A stretch of DNA of 64,000 nucleotides from Candidula unifasciata (taxonomy: Eukaryota; Mollusca; Gastropoda; Stylommatophora; Geomitridae), in the NCBI GenBank assembly GCA_905116865.2, contig CAJHNH020002813.1, positions 408,001 through 472,000 on the forward strand, written 5' to 3'. Under the pieces are notes generated by a model. That model was not told where the DNA came from. It was given only the letters and a program-made list of their open reading frames with translations, and searched no databases. The stretch's first letter is position 1. Each line of letters begins with the position of its first letter. This document shows, one piece after another, positions 54,965 to 64,000 of the stretch. Made by a program: the position numbers and the translations under genes.

Positions 54965-55072
54965 ACAAAATCTGTAAAACGGATATGCACATAAAACTTA
55001 AGTTCTGGAACAAAACTTAAGTCCAGAAATGGATGAACAGCCAGAAGTTTCCTCAGGAGTTTACAGTTGGTG
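54965..55072 (+). mobile_element. Rep-C SINE, 3' third
   Basis: From 'aaaatctgtaaaacggat' to 'gagtttacagttggtgaa'. Confidence 0.8.
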
Positions 55073-55251
55073 AAGAAGAAGAAGAAGAAGAAGAAGAAGA
55101 AGAAGAAGAAGAAGAAGAAGAAGAAGAAGAAGAAGAAGAAGAAGAAAAGACAAAACAAGAAGAAAAAGAAGAAGGAGAAGGGAAGAAGAAGAAGAAGAAG
55201 AAAAAGAAGAAGAAGAAGAAGAAGAAGAAGAGGAAGAGGAGGAGGAGGATA
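55073..55251 (+). repeat. (GAA)n tract starting at a Rep-C 3' end
   Basis: About 58 units, pure for the first 75 bases, then with AAA and GGA variants. No spacer lies between the Rep-C end and the tract. Confidence 0.95.
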
Positions 55252-55563
55252 GATTTTTAAAGTTCGGCAGTACTTCTGGAAGGGATTGTAGTACAACTTT
55301 TGTTGAAAAATGAATGAATGAATGGCTAAGCTGGCGTACATGGCGGACAAATTTAGCTTCCTCAAGCTGCAGATGTTGCCAATGTGATGTTAACAGCCTG
55401 GAGTTCAACATTCGACTATGAATGTAATGAATGATCTTTACTAGCTCACTCATCTCACTAAGTTTCAGTGAGGTTATCTCAGCGGATCAAACAGTAAAGT
55501 GAGTTGACACACTTCTGGGTGGGCTACTTCTGTTATTTTCGCAACTACTCCTGATTGACATTC
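55252..55563. other. Unassigned stretch
   Basis: No gene recognised. Confidence 0.3.
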
Positions 55564-55774
55564 GGTCATCGGCGACCGGGTCGCCCATTGGTTCGCCGGT
55601 AGGCGACTTCGTCACCGGTCGGGTTATATTTGGGTCTGTGTCCTTTTATCGCGTCAACACTGTGGGAGTCCTATTCAGGGCTTTTGGTGGCGTGCAATGC
55701 TAAGTCATTTTATATAGCACACATAAACTAGTCACAATTATGATTTAAATCTCCCCTTTCGGCAACACTGGTTG
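55564..55774 (+). repeat. Rep-L, second copy
   Basis: Matches 15945-16150 throughout: 'tcatcggcgaccgggtcgcc', 'gcgacttcgtca', 'atgctaagtcattttata', 'gatttaaatctccc'. Confidence 0.75.
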
Positions 55775-57099
55775 CAGCAATACCAGTAGACACCCAGATG
55801 CGTTTGCTACAGTCTGAGCTCTGTACTCGAAATTCTCAATCAAGAGCGTTAAATATCTCTGAACCAGAGTTCCACCTGAGTAAGTCGAGGCAACAAAGAA
55901 GTTATTTCCCCTGGTCCACATCTTCTAAAAAAGCAAAGATGGATCGCTTGATTACTCAGGTCGGCAGATTCACCAAACGGGATCGAGAAACATCTCGATT
56001 TATTTATCCGTTTTACAACATGATTTTCAATATCGGTGTCAACATAAACAGTTCACTTCTGTGCGGTGGTGTCTGTCACAAAGTTTGAATACTGCCTTAT
56101 AAGCGATATTGCATGTAATGCAAATTCCATGACAATGAGTCTGTCTAAACACAACCAGCCAAAACGCTCTCAGAGTATACACATCAGCTTTAAAGTAAGT
56201 AGAAAAGCAATAAGGCAGTTAGCCCCGGAATAGGTGGCTCGCGTTACCAACCCCGTCGCCCAACTGCCCCTACAGTAACGTACCTGCACTGCGGCTGTGA
56301 CAGGGTCCGAACCAACAGACTCCCGATACAAGCTCTTTCCCACGCTTGAGTAACTGGCACTGCCACTGCTGCGAATCGGTGCCAACTCTTGGGTCGAGTG
56401 TTCAGGCAGACCACGTCACTGATCTGATTTGTCACGAACTTGCTAGCGTCTTCTTCTTTACTGCAAACCCTGACGCAAGCCACCTCGTTAAAACACGACT
56501 ACGTACCTTGTGCAGGAATGTTTACACGACTGTATAGTGCATACCAGCCCTCTCCCCAACAACTCTCATTAGGTACTAGAATACCGGTCCAAGCCACTAG
56601 TTTTGGTGCAATAAATAATTTTTAGCCAACATAACTGGCACAACGAAACAAGACCACCATTATATCCCATACTGCTCACAGTAGGTTAAACGTAGTCGAT
56701 TTTTTGGCTACTTTTTTTTAATGGATGGATGGTTCCTCTGTCCCGCTGGTCTAGTCGAAGTTTACGTGGGCTGTTAAACACGTAGTCACTAAGCAATCAA
56801 CTAGCCCACCATTCACATTCGCCATACACCGTAATCGCATAGCCACACAGGACCCTGAAAGTTGACGAAAGTGGTATCGCCTCCATTTTTTAAAAGTGCC
56901 TTGAGGACCTTCAATGTCTAGTTCAAAACCTTATGCAAGGCTTTACTAATTCCCTCACTAATAGTTTTTGTTTCTCTTTGGAGAGCAGCTAGATAAGAAA
57001 CTCGAAGCTGAGACTTGTCAGTAATCGTCTTTACTTTCATGTGACTTCTCTGACTTTTCGTCTGGTCACGTTATCTTTGATAAATGTCCTGTAGTTATA
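55775..57099. other. Unassigned stretch
   Basis: Repeat-poor. A 96-codon frame at 55798-56088 has no recognised motif. Could be single-copy host DNA. Confidence 0.35.
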
Positions 57100-57640
57100 A
57101 AAATGGAATCTCTGCTGAATTCATATGAAAGGCAAGTTTCACAGCTTCATTTGACACAGTTTCTGAACAAACGATACACGCAGGCCGTGGCGAGAGTTTA
57201 CAGTAAGGAGCTGTTTAAAACTACCCCCGTGCCAACGCCCTTGGTGAAACAACCTGTGTCGACGGACGCCAAATCAAAGTGTGTCTACCAATGTAGATGT
57301 GAAGCTGCTTATGTGGGCAGAACAGATCGACGCCTGGGGAAACGAGTAGCTGAGCAAATTCCAGTATGGGTGGAACAAAACCATGCAAAATAATATTCAA
57401 AATAAGAATAATGGCCTCAAAGATCACCCCTCTGCAATAGCACGCCATCTTCTAAAATCTAGATACGTGGTAACAAAAAAAAAAATAACGTGTTTCAAAT
57501 CCTTCATACGTCAATGGCAGAACGCTAAGATTTCTCGAAGCTTCCGCGATTCGTCACCTGCGCCCGGGACTCTGTATTCAGAAAGATATAGCTCTATCTT
57601 CACGTCTGATATGGTAAAAACAGGCAGTTACGTTTGATCG
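57100..57640 (+). pseudogene. Penelope-like element, GIY-YIG endonuclease remnant
   Basis: Two frames with a shift near 57385. The first ends 'KCVYQCRCEAAYVGRTDRRL', then 'KRVAEQIPVWVEQ'. This fits the endonuclease of Penelope-like elements: a Cys-x-Cys finger, then a YVGRT box where GIY-YIG enzymes have YIGxT, then Arg and the E.IP.W block. The second reads 'HPSAIARHLL' and 'SFIRQWQNAK', the SAI.RHL segment that follows. In these elements the domain nicks DNA for retrotransposition. The reverse transcriptase part is absent. Frameshift and the lack of RT make it inactive. Confidence 0.8.
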
Positions 57641-57914
57641 TTGTCGAAATTGTACTTAAGTTATACAGGTTTACTTATTTGCATCATTTATGTAATTGTT
57701 ACTATAGTATGCACCTGACGAGATACAGCGAAATATGCCAGGCAATAAATTGTGCAATCTATTGTTTGTGTCTTCTTTGTTCAAAAGTAAAAATAAGCTC
57801 TAAAAAGTCCTTGTTGAAATGCCTAGCAAGATTTACAGTTCTCTTTCATGTTTGTCTTGGCTTCTTCTAAACTTGGAGCACTATTATTTGGCAAATTTAA
57901 CCTATCAGTATCAC
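57641..57914. other. Unassigned stretch
   Basis: No gene recognised. Confidence 0.3.
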
Positions 57915-57932
57915 TTCCGAATACTGTCCTGG

Positions 57933-58127
57933 TGACTGACTGACTTTGTACCCCACCAGGACATCGCACAAGCGATAAACACCCGGTGACAGAAAGTGCC
58001 ACCATTCGGATGCGGATCACCCGTGTCGAGGTCTCAGAAACCTGGTTCGACCACTATGTTATATTAGGGCAACCCGGCAACAACCAGGGTGGGGCTTCGA
58101 AAGAACGATCATCCCGCATGGGCACTA
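57933..58127 (+). mobile_element. Rep-A retroposon (TGAC subfamily), 195 bp
   Basis: Flanked by a perfect 18-bp duplication TTCCGAATACTGTCCTGG (57915-57932 and 58128-58145). Starts (TGAC)3; the terminal hairpin has decayed to 'catcccgcatgggcac'. Confidence 0.93.
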
Positions 58128-58156
58128 TTCCGAATACTGTCCTGGTCTATATTAAA

Positions 58157-58378
58157 GAGTCGGCTCTGTGGCTAAGTCGATGCGAACGCTTCGTAATGCC
58201 GGGTTGCCGGGTTCGATTTCAGCTGCAGGTCATGCGCCTTGCGTTGGTTTCAACATTGGTATCAAGAAAGCAATGGCAAACTTTTGGACGTAAATTTGCC
58301 TAGAAAAACCACGCAACAGCCAGGGGCTGCTGGGGTTGGTTCTGCAACGTTCTGTAAAGGATACACAACTAACCTATA
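58157..58378 (+). mobile_element. Rep-E, tRNA-derived SINE, reference copy
   Basis: About 220 bases. Head: A box 'gtggctaagtcgatgcg', B box 'gggttcgatttc' (58208-58219). Body: 'tttgcctagaaaaaccac', 'ggggctgctggggttgg', end 'aaaggatacacaactaacc'. Confidence 0.88.
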
Positions 58379-58482
58379 CTAAAGAAAGGAGAACGGTTTT
58401 GCTGGGAGACCTTTTTTGTCGCCATTAAAACATTTTTTTTCCAAAAAATGAGGAGCAAGGAAATTATAATTCTACGACCCCT

Positions 58483-58620
58483 GGGCTGACTGACTGACTG
58501 AGTAAAACCCACAAGGCCCGCAAAACGATCGCTAAACAGTCGGTGACACAAAGAGCCACCATTCAGATGGGAATCACACGAGCGCCCGACAACAACCGAG
58601 GTGGGGGTGACGGGGATTCA
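58483..58620 (+). mobile_element. Rep-A retroposon, degraded
   Basis: Starts (CTGA)4, weak core, ends in 'caacaaccgaggtgggg'. Confidence 0.65.
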
Positions 58621-58852
58621 ACATTTGGACAGGCTAATACAATACTGATATTCTGTTGCCTAAAATTCCGGTGCCAAATTGTCGCGTACAACGCCATACT
58701 TGCTTTGCAGCAATGTGGTGCCGAATCAAATAGTCCTACAGACTGCAATCTTGGAAGAGAAACCTACCTACCCTACCCCGTTTCATGATTAGGCATGCAG
58801 CTGGATATCCAGCTGAACTTTTCTGCCGCCCACCAGCTGAAGGCATGACCTG

Positions 58853-59025
58853 GCTCTCAGGTCGACCCAGCCTTGAGTGGGTACCAGGTGCAATGCGGGG
58901 AAGTAAAGGTGGCTGGTATGGTGCTGACAGATCATCCACCAAGTGCTGATTAGCCTATAAAAATAGATCTAGCCCTGTATGCCCAGTACGACTGAAGGCG
59001 TGGAAAATGGTCCTTTATTTTTAGC
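58853..59025 (+). mobile_element. Rep-B SINE body
   Basis: From 'tctcaggtcgacccagcc' to 'ggcgtggaaaatggtccttt'. Confidence 0.82.
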
Positions 59026-59189
59026 GGTTGAAGAACACATTGAGCACCAAGCAACGGTTACAATGCGTTGTCTGGTGGTTTCGACTGAGGTGATACTCTT
59101 TCCTGAACACCTTATGGGCCTTCTATTTATTGTTTATTACCACATTCTGCATGCATTCTTACTTTAAATGTTCTATCTAACAGTGTAAC

Positions 59190-59335
59190 TATTTTATGTC
59201 CCAATACACAAACATTTATGTCACAGTTCAAAAACATTTCTGTCCCAGTACACAAACATTTATGTCCCAGTACCAAACATGTATGTCCCAGTACACAAAC
59301 ATGTGTGTCCCAGTACACAAACATTTATGCGTGTG
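59190..59335 (+). repeat. 23-bp minisatellite, six units
   Basis: Unit 'tgtcccagtacacaaacat' plus tta, at 59197, 59219, 59243, 59265, 59285 and 59308 approximately. One unit is diverged ('cacagttcaaa'). Confidence 0.9.
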
Positions 59336-60236
59336 AGGAATTGGCATTCAATAAATAAGCTGGACAAACTTTCCTGGCATTTCCTGTATTGGCAGCCCTG
59401 TTCTATTTCCCACTACACCAGGGAGAGATACCTGGTATAATACCGCAGTATTTACACGAGTACGAAGGTTTCCAGACGGGAGCGGAAACGGCTACAACCG
59501 CCACTGACTTAAAAGAAAAGAAAATAAAGTGCAAAGTTGTTTAGTCCTGAAGTGAGGAGGTAGAAGATCAGCATAAGTCTTATTGTTTATACAGACCTGC
59601 CGTGGGCTTAGTGTCTAACTGAGGTGTCCTCACTACCAACTTATTGCCCTTAGGAAACTTAAAACATAAAGATATTCCTTCATTTTTTCTTACAGACACA
59701 TTTTTTCAAATATAGTTTCAGAATAACCAATTTAAAAAAAATTAATTTTAATAAGATATTTGTGATTTGGATAGACGTATGTTTCTCTTCGTACAAATAT
59801 TCTTCAAAAAAATTTCATTTCAAAGAAAACTTGTTAAATTGCCAAATTTCCTTATTATTTGTTACAATCTTTTCATTACTCTACCAATACATTTTACTGT
59901 ATCAAATATATCCTAATGTTTTCATCACAGACCAACTATTTCAGCGCTGTGTTGGAATATCATTTCTTCAGATTTTTAATTTCTTTTTGAGATGTTTCGT
60001 ACTGATCGGAAGGTCATCTTTTCAGATTTCAGTATTGCATCATCCCGTTTCAGATGTTCAGTTCATCAGTTGTTGGACACTTCATATTCAGGCACATGAC
60101 TGATATTTCTCATCATATAAGTCCAAACATGGAGCTTGCGACTCATTCCGTTCTTATACTTTCATTATTTTCAACCTCTCTGATGTTTCCCTTCTGCTAT
60201 CTTGCTCACAAATGCGCTGCTAGTTTAGGGGTTAGT
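59336..60236. other. Unassigned stretch
   Basis: A word attggcagccctg (59379-59391) looks like the right end of the hAT family at 54456, but no matching left end is seen. Otherwise AT-rich sequence. Confidence 0.35.
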
Positions 60237-60247
60237 AATGATGACGT

Positions 60248-60757
60248 CGCCCGTGCGACACTAGGGCCCTCACGGGAAGCCAAGTATAGTGGTACTGCAG
60301 CCTACTAGGCATGTCATAAGAGGCGACTAAGGGCAGGGTTAGGTTTGTGGGTGGCTACCTCATCCTGTAAAAACAATAGCCACAAAAACCAACCAACCAT
60401 GGATAAGTCAAAAAGAGAAGCAAGTAAAACCCAGCCAACCACGATAAGGGTGTGGTGGGGTGGGGGTAGCTCTTCAAGTAAAAGAAGTATGACACGTTGT
60501 GGGGAAAGCTGAAAGGAGTCCGGTTCGTCGACATACCTCCTCTCACCTGGGTAAATCTCCAGAACGGGCACCTGGAATGTTAGAACTAATAAAGGAAGGT
60601 CAAAAATCCTATGGAAAATAGAGCTGGAGACAGAAGTTATAAATATAGGGAGGACACGGGGAAAGCTGCATGCAATAGCAAAGGATAGAACGACTTGGGG
60701 TGAGTTGGTTGAGGGCTTATGCTCCATAGGGGGCTAGAAAGGCAGAAAGAGAAGAAG
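60248..60757 (+). mobile_element. Internally deleted LINE-alpha derivative, 510 bp
   Basis: Flanked by a perfect 11-bp duplication AATGATGACGT (60237-60247 and 60758-60768). The first 340 bases are 5' UTR and the start of the coding region ('SRTGTWNVRTN', the opening of an APE-type endonuclease, near 60556-60588). It then jumps to the last 170 bases of the element ('GRSKILWKIELE' to 'ELVEGLCSIGG' and stop at about 60736) and the GAA tail. Endonuclease and RT are missing, so it must depend on a full element. Confidence 0.88.
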
Positions 60758-60768
60758 AATGATGACGT

Positions 60769-61229
60769 TCCAATTTTACAACCATACTGTGGATTGGTTG
60801 ATAAATGAAATTCACACGTATATCATTAGTCACACATGGCTATGTGATAGGATGTTTCGTGAAGTCATTTGTGTGTAAACAGATGGCTTAGAGGATAAAT
60901 AAGATTAGGAAAATATGGCCACTTCACGACAGACATGCACAGACAAAATGGGGTCAACTGGATAGCAGGAGCGCCATTGGAACGCATAGTGTCGTTACGA
61001 TGTGGTGCGTGAGTATCGAAACCTCAGTGTGTCCTAATGGGCTTGCCCAAGAGATCACCATTGTCACTGATGCTCTTTAGTGCGTACACACCAGGCGTCA
61101 CCGGTTGAGAAATCGTACGCCTGGACAGAACAATGTCCATTGCAGACGAAATCCTTGCGTACCGTCGAGAAAGAAACATGCACGAAATTACAACGCTGCA
61201 ACAAGGAGAATAAGACAGGCTCCAGACAG
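60769..61229. other. Unassigned stretch
   Basis: No gene recognised. Confidence 0.3.
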
Positions 61230-62395
61230 ACTCACTGGGTGAGGCCTGGAATCGAGAGCACACGTGAACCTGTCCAACGTGTCCGGAACGTGGTTCTCTA
61301 TGGACATCAACACTGTCAGTACACCTAGTCTTAATGTAAATATCAAGAGAACGGACGTGATGAAATACCTCGGCATTATCTTTGACTGATGCTGGCCATA
61401 AAAGTGTCACGGGGATAATGTCACTTAGGGCTAGAAAAGGTCTGAAATCGCCCAAGGTGTTGGTGGTAGCCGATATTCAACAGGGCCTACTTTTCGTTTC
61501 CTATCAGGGGCTTGTGTTAGGCGTCATAGACTATGGTCTGGGTCTCCTTACTGTCAGCAGAAGCTAGACAGAAAGACTGAACCAAGTACAACATGAGGCG
61601 CATACTCGGCTGCATAGACACCTCCTCCGGTGATATGTCCTGGGCTTGCATACGATGGCTACCAGATACAAAGTTGCACATGTCAAGGCGTACATGAGGG
61701 TATTAGCAGACGTACACAGCAATAAATAACATAACAGAAAAGCAGCTAAAAAAAAAAAAAAAACACTGTCGTTTCTGGGTGGCCAAGTCTAAAGATTCAA
61801 TTCTAAAGGAATGTGACTTAGGCAAGATCAGTTGTGGAATAGAATGGACGGATATTCCATTAGACATGTATGACTTTTTCTAAGGTTGCCATCACACTGC
61901 AGAGGTGCTGAAGAAATCAGATTCCTGCAGCCGTAGACACAGAGATAATGGCACTGACAGAGCAATTAATCACACCCAGAAAGCATCGTCTACACATATG
62001 GGTCTGTGAAGTGCGGATCAAGGTCATCATGGGCACAAAGGATGGGGAAAACAATAGAAGAGGATAGTGGCGCTTACTAGACATCTACGCCAAGCATGAC
62101 TATAGAGATGACCACTACTTCAAGAGCACTAGTATTGACAGCAGAGCAATACACACTCAGTATAAAACTCTATTAAACTTGCTTGATAAAATCGCAACAG
62201 CTTGTAAAGGCTCTGAACGGGTAAAAGGCATTCGAAAATCGCACTTAACCTTTCACGCCTGGATCGACATACCTGGTCACGCTGGAGTAAAAGGTAACGA
62301 ACGAGCAGACCAAATGGCAAGTAATGAATGCACTAAGACATACGGGGAAGAAGCATCGACGGAGCAGATATCATCAACTCTGTGAGAACACTGCT
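61230..62395 (+). pseudogene. LINE with RT tail and RNase H (LINE-gamma type)
   Basis: Degraded. In shifting frames: 'VMKYLGIIFD', then 'ARKGLKSPKVLVVADIQQGL', 'GLVLGVIDYGLGLLTVS' (61410-61560), then 'MRRILGCIDTSSGDMS' (61592-61640), all of the RT-to-connection region of Jockey/I-type elements; and at 62180-62385 'WIDIPGHAGVKGNERADQMA', the last RNase H motif with its His and Asp. A poly-A run at 61749-61763 interrupts it. Confidence 0.8.
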
Positions 62396-62499
62396 AGTGG
62401 ATAATGACGAATCACTGATACTAACATAATTGCGTAACATGGAAGTAAAGCATGGTGAAATGCGTCTATGCTGTCTTCAAACCTCATGTTGAATGTTGA

Positions 62500-62705
62500 A
62501 TTAAGGATCGACATCACAGCACTCGGGATACTCCCATAAGTGCTCAGTCTCCATCTTTAACAGCAAGTGAAAAGTTCCAATTCCGATGGTACCAGTAACC
62601 GTCTGATTGTATATCCGTCTCATCCTTCTCCTGGGTGTTCAGCGTCGGTCAGATCCTCTGGTAACTCATCGCAGCGCCTTTCTCCTCAGACCGTAATGAT
62701 CTAGC
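62500..62705 (-). pseudogene. LINE-gamma 3' end
   Basis: Minus strand: 'VTRGSDRR', 'RRIYNQTVTGTIGIGTFHLL' and 'WEYPECCDVD', matching 6640-6852. The tail is degraded (AATTC/CAACATTC). It faces the LINE above, so it is another copy. Confidence 0.7.
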
Positions 62706-63349
62706 CGCATCTTCGCACTGTTCACCCTTTAAACCTCAATGACAGGAGACAATATAAACAATTCCTCCTCGGAACCCACCAGTACAGGTACCTTGTAGTG
62801 GCTGCTGCCTCAGAGGACTGAGCATGTAAGAGAATGCCCACTATACAGTGACGCCGTTTGTGAGAACATAACGCTGGTATAATTTATTTACATCGGCTGT
62901 TAGTTATGTAGATCAGGTGCCCGCTAAATAAACAACACACACAACTGATATAAACGACACCTACCTTGCTCATATTTATTTCTCTGTGGGTATCTTGACG
63001 GCCGTCGAACAGGTGAACACCGCGTTGACACTTCGCACGTATAGCTAGCTCTGGTCCCTATGCCTGGTCGCTGAAACTCTTGAACGGAGCAGCTGATCTG
63101 GTAAATAGACAGACCGTGTTTATATCAAAACTTGCAAGTCGGGTACAATGGAGAGCTTTTAAACTTATTATCATGTGAATATGTCTGGTTTCTTCCGGGT
63201 TGCGTTTTGTAGGCCACGCAGCCAGTCAGCGATTACACAACACTTTGCTTATTTTATCTGTCTTATCTATTGGCGATAATGAATGCTATAGATAAAGTGT
63301 TAAACAAAAATACTTCAGACGCGATGAGACCGCCAGGGTATTAAACAGA
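62706..63349. other. Unassigned stretch
   Basis: No gene recognised. Confidence 0.3.
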
Positions 63350-63535
63350 GTAAAGTAAAGAACACGCTTCCACGCATTTAGGCGTATTGGGCATATAGTT
63401 TTAGAGTCCATATCTTATAGACCATTCGGCACTCTGTGGGTGATATGGTCAACATCACGCCGACCGCCTTTACTTTCCGGCACATTACCAGGTACCCATG
63501 ACTAGGTTTGTGTTGACTTTCAAGGTATTAGAGAT
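63350..63535 (-). mobile_element. Rep-B SINE body
   Basis: Reverse complement, from 'agtaaagaacacgcttcc' to 'gttgactttcaaggtatt'. Confidence 0.75.
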
Positions 63536-63552
63536 TGTATACACATGAAACA

Positions 63553-63700
63553 GCTTCTTCTTCTTCTTTTTCTTTTTATTCTGCCTTCTGCCACAATTGA
63601 GCATAAGCCAAGTCGTGTTATCCTATGGCTGTTGCATGCAGCTCGCTCCATGTCCTCCCTATCTCACTAGCTTCACTCTTTAGTTCCTGTCTCCATTCTA
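63553..63700 (-). pseudogene. LINE-alpha 3' end
   Basis: Minus strand matches the last 130 bases of 12283-13183 ('gagctgcatgcaacagcc', 'gcttatgctcaattgtgg'), then a GAA tail seen as cttcttcttctttttc at 63556. Confidence 0.8.
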
Positions 63701-63724
63701 TGGTGTGCCTTTATTTCAAAGTCC

Positions 63725-63875
63725 TGTGCTCGAGTTTCGGGGTGCACATTCGTTTTACAGATTTGGCTTATTTGTATGCAGACTAACATTTTCTCTCCCT
63801 AAAGCAGATGCACTCCTAACTGTCGCCTTTTACGACATGCTTGTTAAAGGGACAGTAGGGTTTATCACCGTTACC
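63725..63875 (-). mobile_element. Rep-C SINE, 5' part
   Basis: Reverse complement of the central and 5' blocks ('gtgcacattcgttttaca', 'acgacatgcttgttaaag'). Confidence 0.7.
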
Positions 63876-63952
63876 CAACTGGACCTTAGGAGAAATTACA
63901 GTCTGCGACCCACCGCCACAGTGCTGATGGTGTGTTTTACACAGATAATGAG

Positions 63953-64000
63953 CAGGGCTGCCAATGGAATTTTTTGTTGTTGAAAAACCTAGCTCTGCTG
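63953..64000 (+). mobile_element. Left end of a hAT-like element, cut by the window edge
   Basis: cagggctgccaatgg matches the left end at 54456. The rest lies outside. Confidence 0.45.

Noticed and set aside
55798..56088. 96-codon plus-strand frame
   Set aside because: No motif, no clear splice sites, and length within chance for the region.

Overview
The window is nuclear DNA of an animal, most likely a mollusc and probably a gastropod. The animal call rests on two joined exons of an interferon-regulatory-factor (IRF) DNA-binding domain and on a dense load of non-LTR retrotransposons, tRNA-derived SINEs, hAT transposons and a Penelope-like element. The gastropod call is inference: it rests on the style of the LINE/SINE set and on SPIN-like hAT elements, which have been reported from a freshwater snail. 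There are no operons, no bacterial signals, and no complete gene. Names such as Rep-A and LINE-alpha are labels local to this report.

Host gene. On the minus strand, exon A (22234-21949) and exon B (20369-20199) encode the whole IRF DNA-binding domain. Their splice phases match, and the tryptophan spacing is that of the family (15, 12, 8, 12). A third minus-strand open segment (17407-16951), acidic and serine-rich, has plausible splice sites and may be a linker exon. It does not join exon B directly in phase, so another exon or another gene is implied. The intron between A and B holds a SPIN-like element and a LINE relic. No IRF association domain was found.

Region by region. 0-9 kb: copies of Rep-A, tRNA-derived SINEs, GAA and GACA arrays, RNase H LINE relics and a tandem pair of Rep-A. 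9-15.5 kb: a hAT remnant, a twin-primed LINE insertion with a perfect 12-bp target duplication, an RNase H LINE that runs into a 1.46-kb compound tetranucleotide array (GACA, GGGA, GATA). 15.5-23 kb: a small hAT element, then the IRF locus. 23-33 kb: SINE in a TA tract, a LINE with RT tail, RNase H and zinc knuckle, a 64-bp minisatellite, and a cluster of three hAT elements including one with a broken transposase but intact ends. 33-41 kb: a 740-bp CTT tract, a 50-bp satellite, a 43/33-bp satellite, and long GAA tracts. 41-43 kb: a repeat-poor stretch. 43-64 kb: SINE clusters, nested insertions, LINE 3' ends, a Penelope GIY-YIG remnant, an internally deleted LINE derivative, and hAT ends.

The main pattern beyond the IRF gene is retroposon architecture. 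Rep-A is a roughly 195-295 bp retroposon with a hairpin at one end (base-paired in two subfamilies despite sequence change) and a tetranucleotide array at the other; five loci show target-site duplications of varied length. Rep-C and the LINE at 25.2-26.6 kb share the same 3' end, which runs into GAA repeats; several of the large GAA tracts start exactly at such ends.
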